Shown here: positions 24,415 through 35,372 of the stretch, one piece after another | How the letters are laid out: every line of letters starts with the position of its first letter | How positions within the stretch are numbered: position 1 is the stretch's first letter | From: Cryptomeria japonica | Lineage: Eukaryota; Streptophyta; Pinopsida; Cupressales; Cupressaceae | DNA: 64,000 nucleotides | Assembly (NCBI RefSeq): GCF_030272615.1 | Contig: NC_081415.1 | Coordinates: forward strand, 510,513,873 to 510,577,872 | Direction: 5' to 3' | Made by a program: the position numbers and the translations under genes | The notes under the pieces: generated by a model | Seen by the model: the letters and a program-made list of their open reading frames with translations, nothing else | Told to the model about the DNA's origin: nothing | Databases searched by the model: none

Positions 24415-25205
24415 GTTTAATGTTTGCTAGAAGTTCTAGGTGTTTGAACCACATTCTTTCCAAACGAAATTGGGGTTTGACTCCATGGAGTTCTCAGGGA
24501 TGTCAAGTTCTACAGGGAAATGATCTGAAATAAGATTGAGATGTATTAGTGAGGTTGGGAAGCTTGGATATTTTGTTCATTCTCAAATAGCAGAAAGCGG
24601 TCAAGTCTCTTTGCAATGTAGGTGAAGCTTGATCGTCTATTAGTCTAGTTATAATTTCCATTGGTTGGTTGACAACCCATTAATTTGTTGTTCTATAAAA
24701 AGGTTTTAAAATCTTTTTGTACTTGTGTAACACATCCTATTCCCCCATGTTTTTTTAAGAGATAGAATGGTGTTGAAATCCCCACTGAGGATAATATTGT
24801 TGTGATGTGATGAGATGATATTTGTAAGGTCATTTCATAATCTATTCTTGTCTTATGTTTTGATTGACCCATAAACATTGATAATAGTGAAATTGAGGGA
24901 AGATTTTAGACTTTTAACATTTGCTATTTGCCAAAATTCAGAAATTTTTTCAATGACACAGTGTACGTGATTTGATTGCCATAGGATACCCATACCTCCT
25001 AAAGTGCCATTAGCCTCCACGAATTGACCATCCCAGCACTTGCAATGTTTAATGAAGAGATCTGCTTCCTTGCTTTTAAATTTTGATTATTGGATAAGCA
25101 CAATGTCAATTGGTGATGCTTCTAATTGATGCTTTATTAAGCACCTTTTGTCAAGGGTGTTTAAGCCCTTGACATTCCATTCGAGGATATTAATTGTTTC
25201 CCAAG
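24412..25205 (-). pseudogene. LINE ORF2, 5' part: APE-type endonuclease
   Basis: The minus strand starts with NILEWNVKGLNTLDKR near 25195, the usual beginning of an L1 endonuclease. It continues with GGMGILWQSN, SGDFNTIL (about 24765), AKRLDRFL (about 24610) and ISDHFPVELDI (about 24520). This enzyme nicks target DNA to prime reverse transcription. Stops and at least one frameshift are present. The segment ends at the CACTA insertion and its continuation, the linker and RT, is at 5824-2424. Confidence 0.85.
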
Positions 25206-25517
25206 GGAGAGGGTTCCTCCCTTGGCAATAGATCTTAACAAATATATTTTGATGGAGAATTGATCCCTTTTAGTGCCCCTGCTTCCCTCTTTTGCGTGTT
25301 TGTTTTCTTGCCTTTACCTTTTTTGTAAGGACCACAATTTAGGGTGATTGCGACAGTTTGACTAATGCAACGTGGTTCTAAAATATCCAGTTGATCCACA
25401 TTGCCCTATTCAAGGTCCTTTGAAAATCATTTTCAAATAGATCAAAATCCAAGTATGCTTTAGTTAGGGTTACCTCCAATTGACTCGAGACCTCTGCAAT
25501 CTCATCAGTATAACTGT

Positions 25518-26700
25518 TTACTCTGAGATCTCCTCTGAGCTTTGTTCTGTGGCCTGAAATTGTTTGTCAATTTGGCTAGTTCTGTCATCTGTACTTCTAT
25601 CCACCATCTCGATTGGTGTCTTTTTTGGTGCTCGCTCATGAGAAAGAGCCTTTGTAGCATGTTTCGACCCTGGCTCGACCAATTGGATTGTCAGAGGTGA
25701 TTCGACTAAAGTCATTGTATTGGCTACTTTGCTTAGATCCTGTCTATCATTGCCTTCTAAAAAGGGTTCTACTTTCCTTGTGCTTGTGAATTCCTTGTTG
25801 GTGGGTTCTAAAGAATAAACTACCAAACCAGTTGATTTGGGCTCGGTACGCTCTTTGCGCCTCCACTCCTTTTTTGTACCCTTGGATGGATTAACTATAT
25901 GTTTTAATTTGGGGCAGCTTGTAGTTGGGTGAGAACGTACATTGCATTCTAGGCAATAACATTTTGTTTCTTCGATTATTGTTTGTTGTTTCCAAACCCT
26001 TGTAGTGGTGGTGAGGAGGATTTGATTTGGAATTGGTTTGATGGAGATAAGCTTGATTCGTGCAAAGAGGGCAGAGTTGACTCGCTCCATTTTCAATCCC
26101 AACACGATGCCCAGTTTTGAGCCAATGAAGTGGAGGCAATCGTCGAACCAGTATTCCAACAACAGGTTGTTGAGTTGGAGCTAGAAGACTCGGTTCATTG
26201 GTACCATCGCCAAGGGATCAAAATTCTTCTCCTATTTCCGAACATAGACCATCTTGTCTCCAAACCACCATGGTTTTGTATTGACGATCTTGTCCCTGTA
26301 ACCATTGAATCTAGGGTTACAATGAATTTTTTTTGGGTAGGAAGTCAGTCTCCAAATTAGGGCCCCAAAATTGATGAACCCACTTCCGAATATCAACCCT
26401 GGAAGGTTTGGCTTCAATCACCCTTGCAATTACAGTGTGAGCCGCAAGGAAATCTACCTCCTAATCTACTAGTTCAATCACATCGATTTTGATAGATGTT
26501 TGTACTTTGTTGACCACCAGGTTTTTGGCTTTTGGAATTTGCTTGATCTCGCTGAAATATTTGTTTTTTTGAAAACCGCCTAAAGGGATCTGGTTAACCC
26601 CTTGTACAAATTCAAGGGGATAGGCATGAAGGGTAGAGGAGATTTTTGTCGCTTAGGATCTATTTCTACCATTTGGGGGAGGTTTATGTCGCTCGCATAG
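25518..26700 (-). pseudogene. LINE ORF1: gag-like protein with CCHC zinc knuckle
   Basis: A 214-codon open frame (26162-25518) contains CYCLECNVRSHPTTSC, a C-X2-C-X4-H-X4-C zinc knuckle of the kind used for binding element RNA. Upstream, in shifted frames to about 26700, are DUF4283-like words (NPRFNGYRDKIVNTKPWWFG and LPPLHWLKTGHRVGIENG) typical of plant L1 ORF1. The C-terminal part is Ser/Thr/Glu-rich and unstructured. Frameshifts near 26150-26250 break the N-terminal half. The LINE 5' end is probably near 26700. Confidence 0.75.
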
Positions 26701-27312
26701 AATAGACCATTTTAAAAAAATTTAGTATTTTTTATTTATTTTTAATATAATTTTTTATTATTTTTACTAATTGCTCAATATATATTATTAATGTTTTTTT
26801 ACTAATAACATCTTAGATAAAATTGATTTTATGTTAGCTTGAACATCAATTATAATTTTGATAAAGCTAATAATGTCTTGGGTGGTTACTAATGAGATTC
26901 AATGAAATGCCAATTGACATCAAAACCACATTGGACCTTTGTCAAAGCCATGACCCTTAATGCATGACAAATTTGAAGCCTCTCTAAAACACCATGGACA
27001 CTCTAAAAACCTCCCAACTAAAGGTGCCCAAGGATTAGGTCTTCTCCCCAAAGGAAATACCAACAAAATATTGTCTTAAATTTTACAAAACAATTTGGCA
27101 ATTAAATTTATATAAATATATAATTCTGGAGGCTGTAGATTTATATCCGAACAGATAGATATTAAATCCAATCACACTTAGTTTGAATCTTCAAATTTTT
27201 ATAAATTACAGCATGATTCGCTCATTGAAAATGGCGGCACAAAGTTGTCCATATATTGGATGCTGTGTATTTAGAATCGAAAACGCAGAGTAAAACTTTA
27301 AAAATAATAAAA
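26701..27312. promoter_or_regulatory. AT-rich upstream region of the putative host gene
   Basis: AT-rich sequence between the LINE 5' end and the first host-like ATG at 27313. It must hold the promoter if the gene is real. I cannot single out a TATA box with confidence. A sequence with GCGGCACAAAG and other C/G-containing words lies about 80-100 bases before the ATG, consistent with a leader. Confidence 0.3.
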
Positions 27313-27716
27313 ATGGCGAAGGTGAAAACGCTGCTGAGAGCGTCTCTGCCGCCCTCTCTGCTTCCTCATCCATCTCCTGGAAGCCTTCAGTCTACTCGCC
27401 TTGCTGCCCATGTAAGATTTTAAAAACTTCTATAAGCTCTAATATGTCACTTTTTCTTAAGAAATGCTTTTTAAATTATAACTTTTCTTTTGTGAACTCC
27501 TAAAGCTGTATCATTGTTTTTGCATGCTCAATCCTCTTACACAAATTAATTTGGAAAATAAGTCCTCCGTGATGATGTTTCAATTATTGTTCTTTAGTTG
27601 TTGTCAATGAATTCTTTGGTGTCTATCTGTTTGTGTATTTGTTGACGCAGATGGGTGGGGAAGGCTCTTATTGCTGCATATACATTGCATCTGGTGGCAA
27701 CGTATACACAGCTCAG
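27313..27716 (+). CDS. First two exons of a putative host gene, product unknown (partial)
   Basis: Exon 1 (27313-27411, 33 codons) starts MAKVKTLLRASLPPSLLPHPS and ends at a GTAAGA donor. Exon 2 (27651-27716, 22 codons) follows a GACGCAG acceptor, encodes GSYCCIYIASGGNVYTAQ, and ends before GTTTGT. Both introns are phase 0 and the exons have no stops. Base composition is more G+C rich than the surroundings. The hydrophobic IYIASGGNVY segment could be the first strand of a beta-propeller, but that is a guess. No later exon is recognisable, and everything downstream in the window is transposon sequence, so intron 2 would be very long. It could also be a dead gene fragment. Confidence 0.5.
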
Positions 27717-27973
27717 GTTTGTGGCAATTTTTTCTCATTGCTTATTTCACAAATTATTCATAGTGAAGTCTTGGTATCATTGCTAGTATCCGTAAAGACA
27801 ATGGAAATAGATAGTGATGGCTGTGACGACAGATTTTATCATTCGTTAAATCATTTTAGTGTGCATAATTTATCAAGTTGGATCGACAAATTTGTTGAAC
27901 TCGAGCTCTGCTGTTGAAGTCATTCTTGGTGCTTTTATTTAAAAAAAAGTCTTAGTCTCCTTATCCTTGTCTC
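27717..27973. other. Putative start of intron 2
   Basis: T-rich intron-like sequence after the GT donor at 27717. The 8-bp repeat copy at 27966-27973 borders the LTR-like unit. The right part, read on the minus strand, may be the tail of the gag-like remnant that continues at 29477. Confidence 0.4.
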
Positions 27974-29476
27974 TGTTAGTGCCCAGATTTGCAGCCCTCA
28001 AAATTTGCAAGATCGAGCCATGTCCATGCCTTTTTCATGCTCTTGCCCTATTTTTGCCCATTAATTATATTTGATTCGAGAAGTCATTTTATTGGAGTGT
28101 ATTAGTTTATCTAGGGTGATCCTTGGGGTTGGGGTTTTGGTCTTTTCTGTTCACAAGGGTTTTAAGGGTTTTTTTCTTCTCATTTTATGACTAAAACCCT
28201 AGTCCTTTTGTTTGTGTTGTATCCTCCTATTTTAATGTTGATTGGTTTTTTATGTTCATTCACTTACGTCTACAGCTTAGTCCTGATGAATACCATGGTC
28301 TTATAGGCCTCGTGCTTTCGATTACTACTGTTTGCCTACGCATTGTATTTTTCGTTTGTTATTTGTTTATATTCACATTGCAGCATTGGGTCCTTGTTGG
28401 CATTCCATGTGTCAGGTTCCTATTGCATTGTGAGGATTCTTCACATCGCAGTTTTTGTTCGAAATCTTTTGTTAAAATTGTGAGCTAGTGATTTTGTGTC
28501 ATGTATCTCTTAGTGTGGGCTCATACCTACCAGTTCGTTCGATGTTGTGTTGTCTTTATGTTGAGTTGACATCCTTTGATTGGTTCATTGATGCTTATAC
28601 ATATGCGTTGGGAGTAAGTGAAAAAGGTCTTGTCAATTTGGCATGATCGTCAACTATGCAATCATTGATGTTGATGTTTATAGCGTCGGTCAGTATTCTT
28701 CCCTAAACTGACAGTGCAAATCTAAATGTCTAATTGGCCTTTCGGCCTGAATTAGACATTTCAGGAGATCGATCTATATGTGTATCGATTCACTCTTGCC
28801 GATTTTGTATTTGTTATTATAATTAAATGTAATCCTGCCATGTTTAGTGAAAAGTCGGGTCAAATATAATATAACCAATGACTATTAAATGAGTCGTGTT
28901 GATTGGTTAGAAGCCGACTTTTAGCATAAGTCGCGTTGCTTGATCTCATCGTGGTGGAGTATATAGATCGAAGAACTCCATCTCCTTTGGCAATTGAATT
29001 CACAACAAGCAGATCGTATCAACAATATCATCATCTTCAGCAGTTCGTGTCTTCTTCATTGCAGTCCGAAGTGGTTCTGAGGCAGATCGTATTCATTCCA
29101 TACCTCATACTGATCTCGACTTGTGTAATATTCTACGTCTGCAGATTGATCTTATACTACAGCAGTGTATTCTCATATAGAAGGCAAAATTTAGCTGTAC
29201 AATCTGATATACAGTAGTTCGAATCTCTGACTGCTATCAAGGCTGAATTTGTATCATCCCTTAGCTTCAAGTGTGAAGCAAATCCATTGTAAAACCTATT
29301 GAGACTATTAAGATAATAAAGTCATCCTTCATTGCTGGGTTTTTCACCTTCAAGGGGAAGGTTTTCTCAGGATAATATCTGTGCAATTGTGTGAATTATT
29401 GTTTATTTAATCTGATCACTAAAATTAACAATTGAGAGGAAGATCTCCAAGTCGAAAATAATTGACTGCACTAACA
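27974..29476 (+). mobile_element. Solo-LTR-like unit, 1.5 kb, with inverted ends and 8-bp flanking repeat
   Basis: The unit starts TGTTAGTGC and ends GCACTAACA, a perfect 9-bp inverted end with TG..CA. CTTGTCTC flanks it on both sides (27966-27973 and 29477-29484). Inside is a TATATAG near 28960, an AATAAA at 29315-29320 and GCTGGGTTTTTCACC shortly after, the layout of a copia LTR promoter and polyadenylation region on the plus strand. It has no coding capacity. The 8-bp duplication is longer than the 4-6 bp normal for LTR elements. Confidence 0.65.
28958..28968 (+). promoter_or_regulatory. TATA box of the solo-LTR-like unit
   Basis: GAGTATATAGATC lies about 1 kb into the unit, some 355 bases before its AATAAA signal. 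That is a plausible core promoter for an LTR transcript on the plus strand. Confidence 0.45.
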
Positions 29477-30435
29477 CTTGTCTCAACAATCTTAGCATTA
29501 AGCACAACTACATCTATGTCATTCTCATTCAAACATACATTAGTAGCCTCAATATCAAACTTAGTGACAAAATATGGCAATACATCACAAGCATGTGCAC
29601 ACTTTATACAATCAACTTCAAAAGTTGATTCATTTGACTAGTCACTTGTGTACACCTCTTCCTCTTTATCCATCTAGTTTCCATAAATGAAAGGGTCATA
29701 TACCTCATTGTCAGACTAGATATCATCATATATTTCATCGTTGCATTCATCAATAGATGATCTATCCAACTAAATTTAGGTGCATACATTGCCTTCATCG
29801 TCATCGTCGTTGTCATTTAACACACTAGCACTATTTTCTCTTGCTTGCATACACAATCATCATCTGACATTGTGCCTACTTTAAATGTTGCATCCGATTA
29901 GTTGCTACTTATACCAATTTGTTCGTTACTAGCAACAGTTATCCGTGAGGACAAAAGTTTTACAATATAGTTGCTCCTTACCCTTTTAATTGAATTAAGA
30001 CACGCATAAACCTGCTGCATATTTGTCAGATCAAAAGCTTTCTGCATTGAGCTCAAACCAACTTCATAAGCTCTAAAAAACATGTGAATGCAGGCAAGTA
30101 TGTTAGGTTTGAAAGCACTTTGGATTTCGGAAAGGGTTACTGCAAACTTGTGGCTAAGTCCATACTTGACTCTCCATCTTTTCGTCGAATATTTGCTAAT
30201 TCTTAAACAAGAACAACAGGGTCAATATTAAGTGCAAATTCATCATCAAAGACAACCACAACGCTATTCCATGAAGCAAATGAATGCTCAGGAAAAATTT
30301 CGTACCACTTCCGTCCATTTCCCCTTAGAGATCTAACAAAGAGTCTCATCCATATGTCTTCATCTTCAAAGTGAAAATTTTGAAAATGCAAAACATATGC
30401 ATGTCCTTCATGAATATCATATGAATCAAATCTAG
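29477..30435 (-). pseudogene. Gag-like retroelement remnant, downstream part
   Basis: On the minus strand, text near 30391-30203 (VLHFQNFHFEDEDIWMRLF, SLRGNGRKWYEIFPEHS, ASWNSVVVVFDDEF) matches the retrotransposon gag fold of gypsy-type elements. Decayed sequence follows to 29485 and ends in DVVVLNAKIVETS. It contains multiple stops. The 5' part lies at 42904-42581, on the far side of element A. The junction at 30435/42581 has near-identical 5-bp flanks (TCTAG and TTTAG), so element A inserted here. Confidence 0.6.
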
Positions 30436-32497
30436 TGTAATGTCCCCTTTTCCGCTCTAGTTTGTTTTGGGGACCGTTAGCCTATTCCGAAGACCCGTGG
30501 GCTAGTCGGAAGTAGAGATTAGGGTTTCCTACCTTTGGGAGGACATTTCTGCATTTTTGAAGGCTTGCATGTTGGAATTTGTCAGTTTGAGTTCTGGATT
30601 CCTTTTGGGTTTTCAGAAAGCTTCGCAGTGAGGGTACATGCATAGCAAGTTATGGAGTTTGACCGACTTACTATTTTTAGTAAGTGGAGGCAGAAGCAGT
30701 TGAGTTCTCTGGGTTTTCTGAGAGTTCTGCATTGGTATAACATGCAAACCAATTTGAGGACTTTTTTCGGGACTTACTGTTTTTAGTAAGTTTGGTAGCT
30801 GCTCAGAATGTGGTAAAAATCACTTTGGAAACACTTACTATTTTTGGCAGTATGCTATTTATAGTAAGTATTATTTTTGGCAGTGCTATTTTTGGCTGGG
30901 GTTTTGCAGCTCAGCTCAGTGGCTATTTTTGGCAGGATCTTGTGTTCACTCAGATGACTATTTTTAGCAATTCAGTTCAGAGCTCCAACTCAGCTTAGTT
31001 TTGGTGATTTCCAGCATTTCAGTCCCCGACTCAATTTGGCAATAATTAGTATTTGAGGAGAAGGTATTTTTTATTATTTTAATACCCTAGCATGAGGTTT
31101 TAATATTTGGTTGGACGACTTAGGAAGGGAGAAGTATTATTTTTAATTATTTCCTAAGTCAAGTAGTGCCAAGGACTAGTGTATTTTATGTTTTATAATG
31201 TTATTATTTTATAAGTTGGTGACCTTCAAAAAGTGCGACTAGGAGACATGGAGATGGGGCGTCAAAATTCAAATGTATTATTATTATTTTATACACCTTA
31301 AATTATCTCCAAAAGTTTGATTTAAGGGGGAGGGTGTCATGAAATGAAATAAAAGTGAAATAAGGGGAATTTGGTGCCATTTGAATTTGAATTTGAGCCT
31401 TGAAAAATCTATAAATGAGAGTGTTGGGCTTCTCATTTGGTATCTCAGAAAATTTACACTGTTTTGCTGTCAGATTGACTCTAGACAATCTTCGAGGGTG
31501 AATACCTCCTAGGGTTTTTGGCAGACTTCAAGTGTGAGACATCACTCCTAGTTGTGATTGGATCTTCAGAATGCTTGGTTCTTTTTTTGTAGGTATCGTC
31601 TTGTTGGAAAGCTAATTGTTGGGCGCCTTCCTCCTCTGAAGGGCGTGATTTTTGGTGGAGAGTGTGTTTTTTCCAAGGAGGTCGTACCATCTTGTTGGCC
31701 GTACCTTCCTTGCTGGCCGTACTTTCCTTGGTGTGTTGCTGGTCGTGTTTTGGAGTGTTCTGCGTGGGTGTTTTGGTGGTGTGTTCGGCGTTCTTTGGTT
31801 CTTTTTGGCTTGTGCGAGTTTACGGTGTTGCTCGAGCTTTGTTGGAGTGTCTTCCTCGTGTTTGCTGAAGTTCATGGTGGCTGTTGGTGGAGTTACAACA
31901 GGCTGTTTTCTGTAACAGCAGCTTGGTATAGTGGTTTTTTCCTCTCTTGTTAAGTTCTTCCTTGTTCTCGTGCTTCTCTCTCAATTCAGTTTATGTATTG
32001 GCTTATATCTTCATATTCTCAATCATCTTCTGTAATGATTTATTGTAAAGCTAAATGGTAGTACTATTAGCTATAGCTGTTTGCATCTCTCTTTGTAATT
32101 CCCACTGCACAAGTGGAAGAGGATGGCTTGGCTGCCTTCAGTGTTTGTAGTTCTGTCCTCCCGTTGCATAAGCGGTTGAGTGATTTTCTTTTTGTAATTG
32201 TCCTCCCGTTGCATAAGCGGTTGAGTGGAGTTTGTTTAATGATAAGTCCTCATGCTGAAATATTGCGGTAGAGTGATTGGTGCTAGATTGTGTTCTTGTT
32301 TCCTTGGCTGGTTTACCGCCAAGTTTCTTATTTCCATCTCGCTGAAAAGTGGAAGGGGCTGGCTTGCTGCCCATTATTTTATTAAACATTTTCAGAAGTT
32401 GCATCTTACGATCCCCTTCTACCGTATGCTCTCACCCTCCCAGCTTGGGCTCTTAGTAATCAAAAAGTGGAGGGTTACTTTCAACAGCATTTTGGTA
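30436..32497 (+). repeat. 5' LTR of element A (3' end deleted)
   Basis: Starts TGTAATGTCCCCTTTTCC and is closely similar to 35221-35372 plus 40563-42500. It contains palindromic CTTACTATTTTTAGTAAG at 30666-30683 and a variant at 30773-30790. The last 80 bp of the LTR, present at 42501-42580, and any primer binding site are missing: similarity stops at about 32497 and internal sequence begins. Open frames at 31558-31953 lie inside the LTR and are not conserved as genes. Confidence 0.85.
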
Positions 32498-32539
32498 TTC
32501 ATCATAGTAGCAGTTCACTTTCTTTGGAAAATCAGTTTG

Positions 32540-34066
32540 TTGTTTCCAATGATAACCCATTGTTTGAGATGGGTATAGAGAAAACAGATGACAATCCACT
32601 TTTTGAGTGGGAAGATGGAACATCACTGGGTTCTAGCATTGCTCTTGGTGGGAATAGCAATGTGTGGAAATTAAGAGAAGATTCAAGATCTAAGTTGGAT
32701 GATACTCGGAACTATGGTGAGCACTTTTTTAACTAAACAAAGTAATCAGCCCCTTAGCACTTGGGATCCGGGTGTGATGGCACCTAGCGATGACAAGGAA
32801 CCCGTGTGGGATGAATTTCCCTTTGACCCTGATGAGGCTCAAAAAACAGATTGTGTTGTAGAGCTAGAGGACCATATGGTTCTTGATGATGGAAAGTTTA
32901 AAGAGGTTTTGGAATGCAAATCTGATTTACTTATTCATGAAGTTGGTGGTAAGCAAAAAGTTGAATATTTAGTAGAACCTGATCCTCTTCATGATATTGA
33001 GCAATTGCAGCTAGTTGGAGGAGTTAGACAAGAGTCTTGGAGCAGCTATGGGGGCAGCAATTGCAAGAAACAAAGTTCTAATTTTTTCTTGCTGCCTATC
33101 AGCAGTACACCATCTTTGCATTCTTATGAGCGGGATGGTCAATTCAAGGTGTTTGTTAGAAAAGAAATGCAAGCTCTATCCCAATTTGATCACACACATA
33201 GTTTGATTGAAGAACTCTATTGGAAGGCTCAAATGGATGAGAGACAAAAAGGGGTTAAGGATGAAGTTACTCTCCCTAATTTGCAACTTATCAAAGACTC
33301 TTTGGAAATATTAAAATCAGATTACATACACTTGATTGAAGATTGAGATTATGCCTTCGAACTTGCAAGGAAGACCACTAGTGCATTCCAAGGGGAAGAG
33401 AGGAAAGTTGAAGAGCTTACTCTTGAGCTTGAGTCAACAAAGGACATGTTAGGAAATACTCAATTGGCTCTAATGGAGTTAGAAGACCGGTTTGCTGATT
33501 TCAAACTTTTCAGGGAGCAAGAGAATGCACAAAAAACTGAAGAATTTGAGCAAGTTATTGGTGAGCTTGATAGTCTTCAAGAAGATTTTGATCTTGAGAA
33601 CTTCACATGGAAAACAAAGGTTGCATGTGCAGATTCGGATCAGCAGGATGGAAATAAGCAATAACAAAGGGATGGCTTCCAAGTTCTTGAAAGCCCTCTC
33701 TTTGTGATGGATGATTTCAACATCTTTGGCATCAAGATGTTGTCTAAACACAGTTTAGAAGTCGTCCAAGGTTTCATTGCTTCAGCAAGGAGTGAAGATT
33801 TCAGATTTGTTATTCACGAAGTAGGGGAGAAAGGACCAGAACGTGGTGATCGCATGCTTGATAACCCATTTTTTGAGTTGAATAATAATAAGGCTCATAC
33901 TAGTCCATTTTGGGAGTTGGATTTGAGGGCAACACTTGTTCCATACTCCAATGTTGTTGAAGCTTTCATGGTTAGGCTTCAAGGGTTTGCTAGAGGAGAC
34001 ATCAATTTCTTAAGTATGCTCTTGGTCCTTACTAGCACTTGGGGATGTGTTGAGTTTTCTTTTTAG
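32540..34066 (+). pseudogene. Element A accessory protein (unknown family, coiled-coil part)
   Basis: Two overlapping frames give a long acidic protein. From the start: two DNPLFE motifs (32551-32568 and about 32592), VWDEFPFDPDE (about 32806), EMQALSQFDHTHSLIEELY (33165-33221), and KDSLEILKSDYIHLIED ending at a TGA (33344). A Glu/Leu-rich coiled coil follows (KVEELTLELESTKDMLGNT, about 33410-33500), and finally DNPFFEL (about 33859). A frameshift near 32715 and two stops break it. The order DNPLFE, VWDE, ALSxFDH, Y.HL..DRD is shared with the element C protein at 60.7-61.3 kb, so it is a real, repeated coding module. It does not resemble gag, pol or env that I know; the function is unknown. 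Confidence 0.6.
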
Positions 34067-35206
34067 TATGTTGAAGATCACTCTTGATCGGGTATCCAGG
34101 CTCGAGATCGTCAACATGGTCTGATGGAGCTTATTACATGTGGAAAGAAGGATCTTTGGAGGGATAAGGAACAAATTTTCAGTCTTGATGGTGCTGTTCC
34201 CCTCTTTACCAGCCATTTGATGGTACCTTTTGCTCATCAATTAGTGGATTGGGGAAATATTTTGAGCAAAGGATGGTTCTGTGTGGAGTTGGAGTCACTA
34301 GAGAGGATATTTCCAGCCTTGAACGTGAGCATATGTGTTGTTTTGGATGATGATTTCCCGTGTTGCAGTAGCTGTTCATCTTCTAGGATGCTGATTTTCT
34401 TGAATTTAGATCTCAAGTTAATCATTTCAGAATTGGTGGGTTGTTGGTGTACTCTTTTTCAGACTTCACAGTCTCTTGGCAGGACGGGTTTATGGTCTCA
34501 GATGAGAGGTATGGCGAGTTGGGTCAATTAGTATAGGTGTATGGGAAGTGTTTAAGCTCTAACTAGTGGTTATTATTATGCCCCCTCTTCTTTTTATGGT
34601 TGGGACAACGAACCATTGCTTTCTTGGGTTCACCATTTTGAGGTGCTTGGAGTGGGAACTATAAGAGATTTCAGAAGTCTCCATGGTTGTATCAAAATAA
34701 TTCAATTGAGGCCTAGTAGATTCATGTGGAGTTATGAGAATGAGTTTGTTGAGCACTTGCAAAGGATTGTTTTCTTCCTTGCAGGAAGATTTGGAGAAGT
34801 CACATTTACAGTCATGGCTCTGCTTGACACCTTGGGGAGATATGTTGTGGAGTTTGATTGTGAGTTGAGTAGACTTTATTTCCTATTGCTCAGGCTTGTG
34901 ATAGACAGTGGCATTGTTGATATTGATTACTCAGAGCATTATGGGCATGAGATGCTGCATGATATTGATTTCAGTCCTTCAAGATTTCTCAGTCTAAGCA
35001 TCATGCATGGTAACATTTTGGAGTTACTAGGGAGGTTAGTGCAGTTATGGCGTGATGTTTTCACTAATGTGATTAGAGTGGTGCAACATCAGCATGGTGG
35101 GTTCTTCCTGAGACGGACATAGGACCCTGGTAGTGTACTTGCTTTGGTGTGGATCAGTCTAAAATTCTCTGGAGTTGTGGTGGCATTGCTTGAGGACAAG
35201 CAATTT
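34067..35206 (+). other. Element A internal region, weak hypothetical frames
   Basis: Open frames at 34124-34531 (135 codons) and 34616-35122 (168 codons) are the longest here. They have no family features I recognise and may be decayed extensions of the accessory protein or chance frames. Confidence 0.35.
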
Positions 35207-35220
35207 TGGGAAGGGTGGAT
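35207..35220 (+). promoter_or_regulatory. Polypurine tract of element A
   Basis: GGGAAGGGTGG directly precedes the 3' LTR start TGTAATG at 35221. The preceding CAAGCAATTTTGGG closely matches the PPT context of the chromovirus at 50372-50395. Confidence 0.75.
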
Positions 35221-35372
35221 TGTAATGTCCCCTTTTCCGGTCTAGTTTGTTTTGGGGACCGTTAGCCTATTCTGAAGACCTGTGGGCTAGTCGGAAGTAT
35301 AAATTAGGGTTTCCTACCTCTGGGAGGACGTTTCTGCATTTTCGAAGGCTTGCATGTTGGAATTTGTCAGTT
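35221..35372 (+). repeat. 3' LTR of element A, first part
   Basis: Closely matches 30436-30590 (TGTAATGTCCCCTTTTCCGG to AATTTGTCAGTTTG). Interrupted after about 35372; the LTR resumes at about 40563 with TTTTGGATTCC. Confidence 0.85.

Noticed and set aside
27974-29476. hAT-type DNA transposon based on the 8-bp flanks
   Set aside because: The ends are TG..CA rather than hAT-like CAGGG, and the interior has LTR-type promoter and poly-A signals. Kept as LTR-like with the anomaly noted.
31558-31953. Cys/Trp-rich proteins in the element A LTR (and at 41504-41945)
   Set aside because: They lie wholly inside LTR sequence, occur in overlapping frames on both strands, and differ between LTR copies with no sign of coding constraint.
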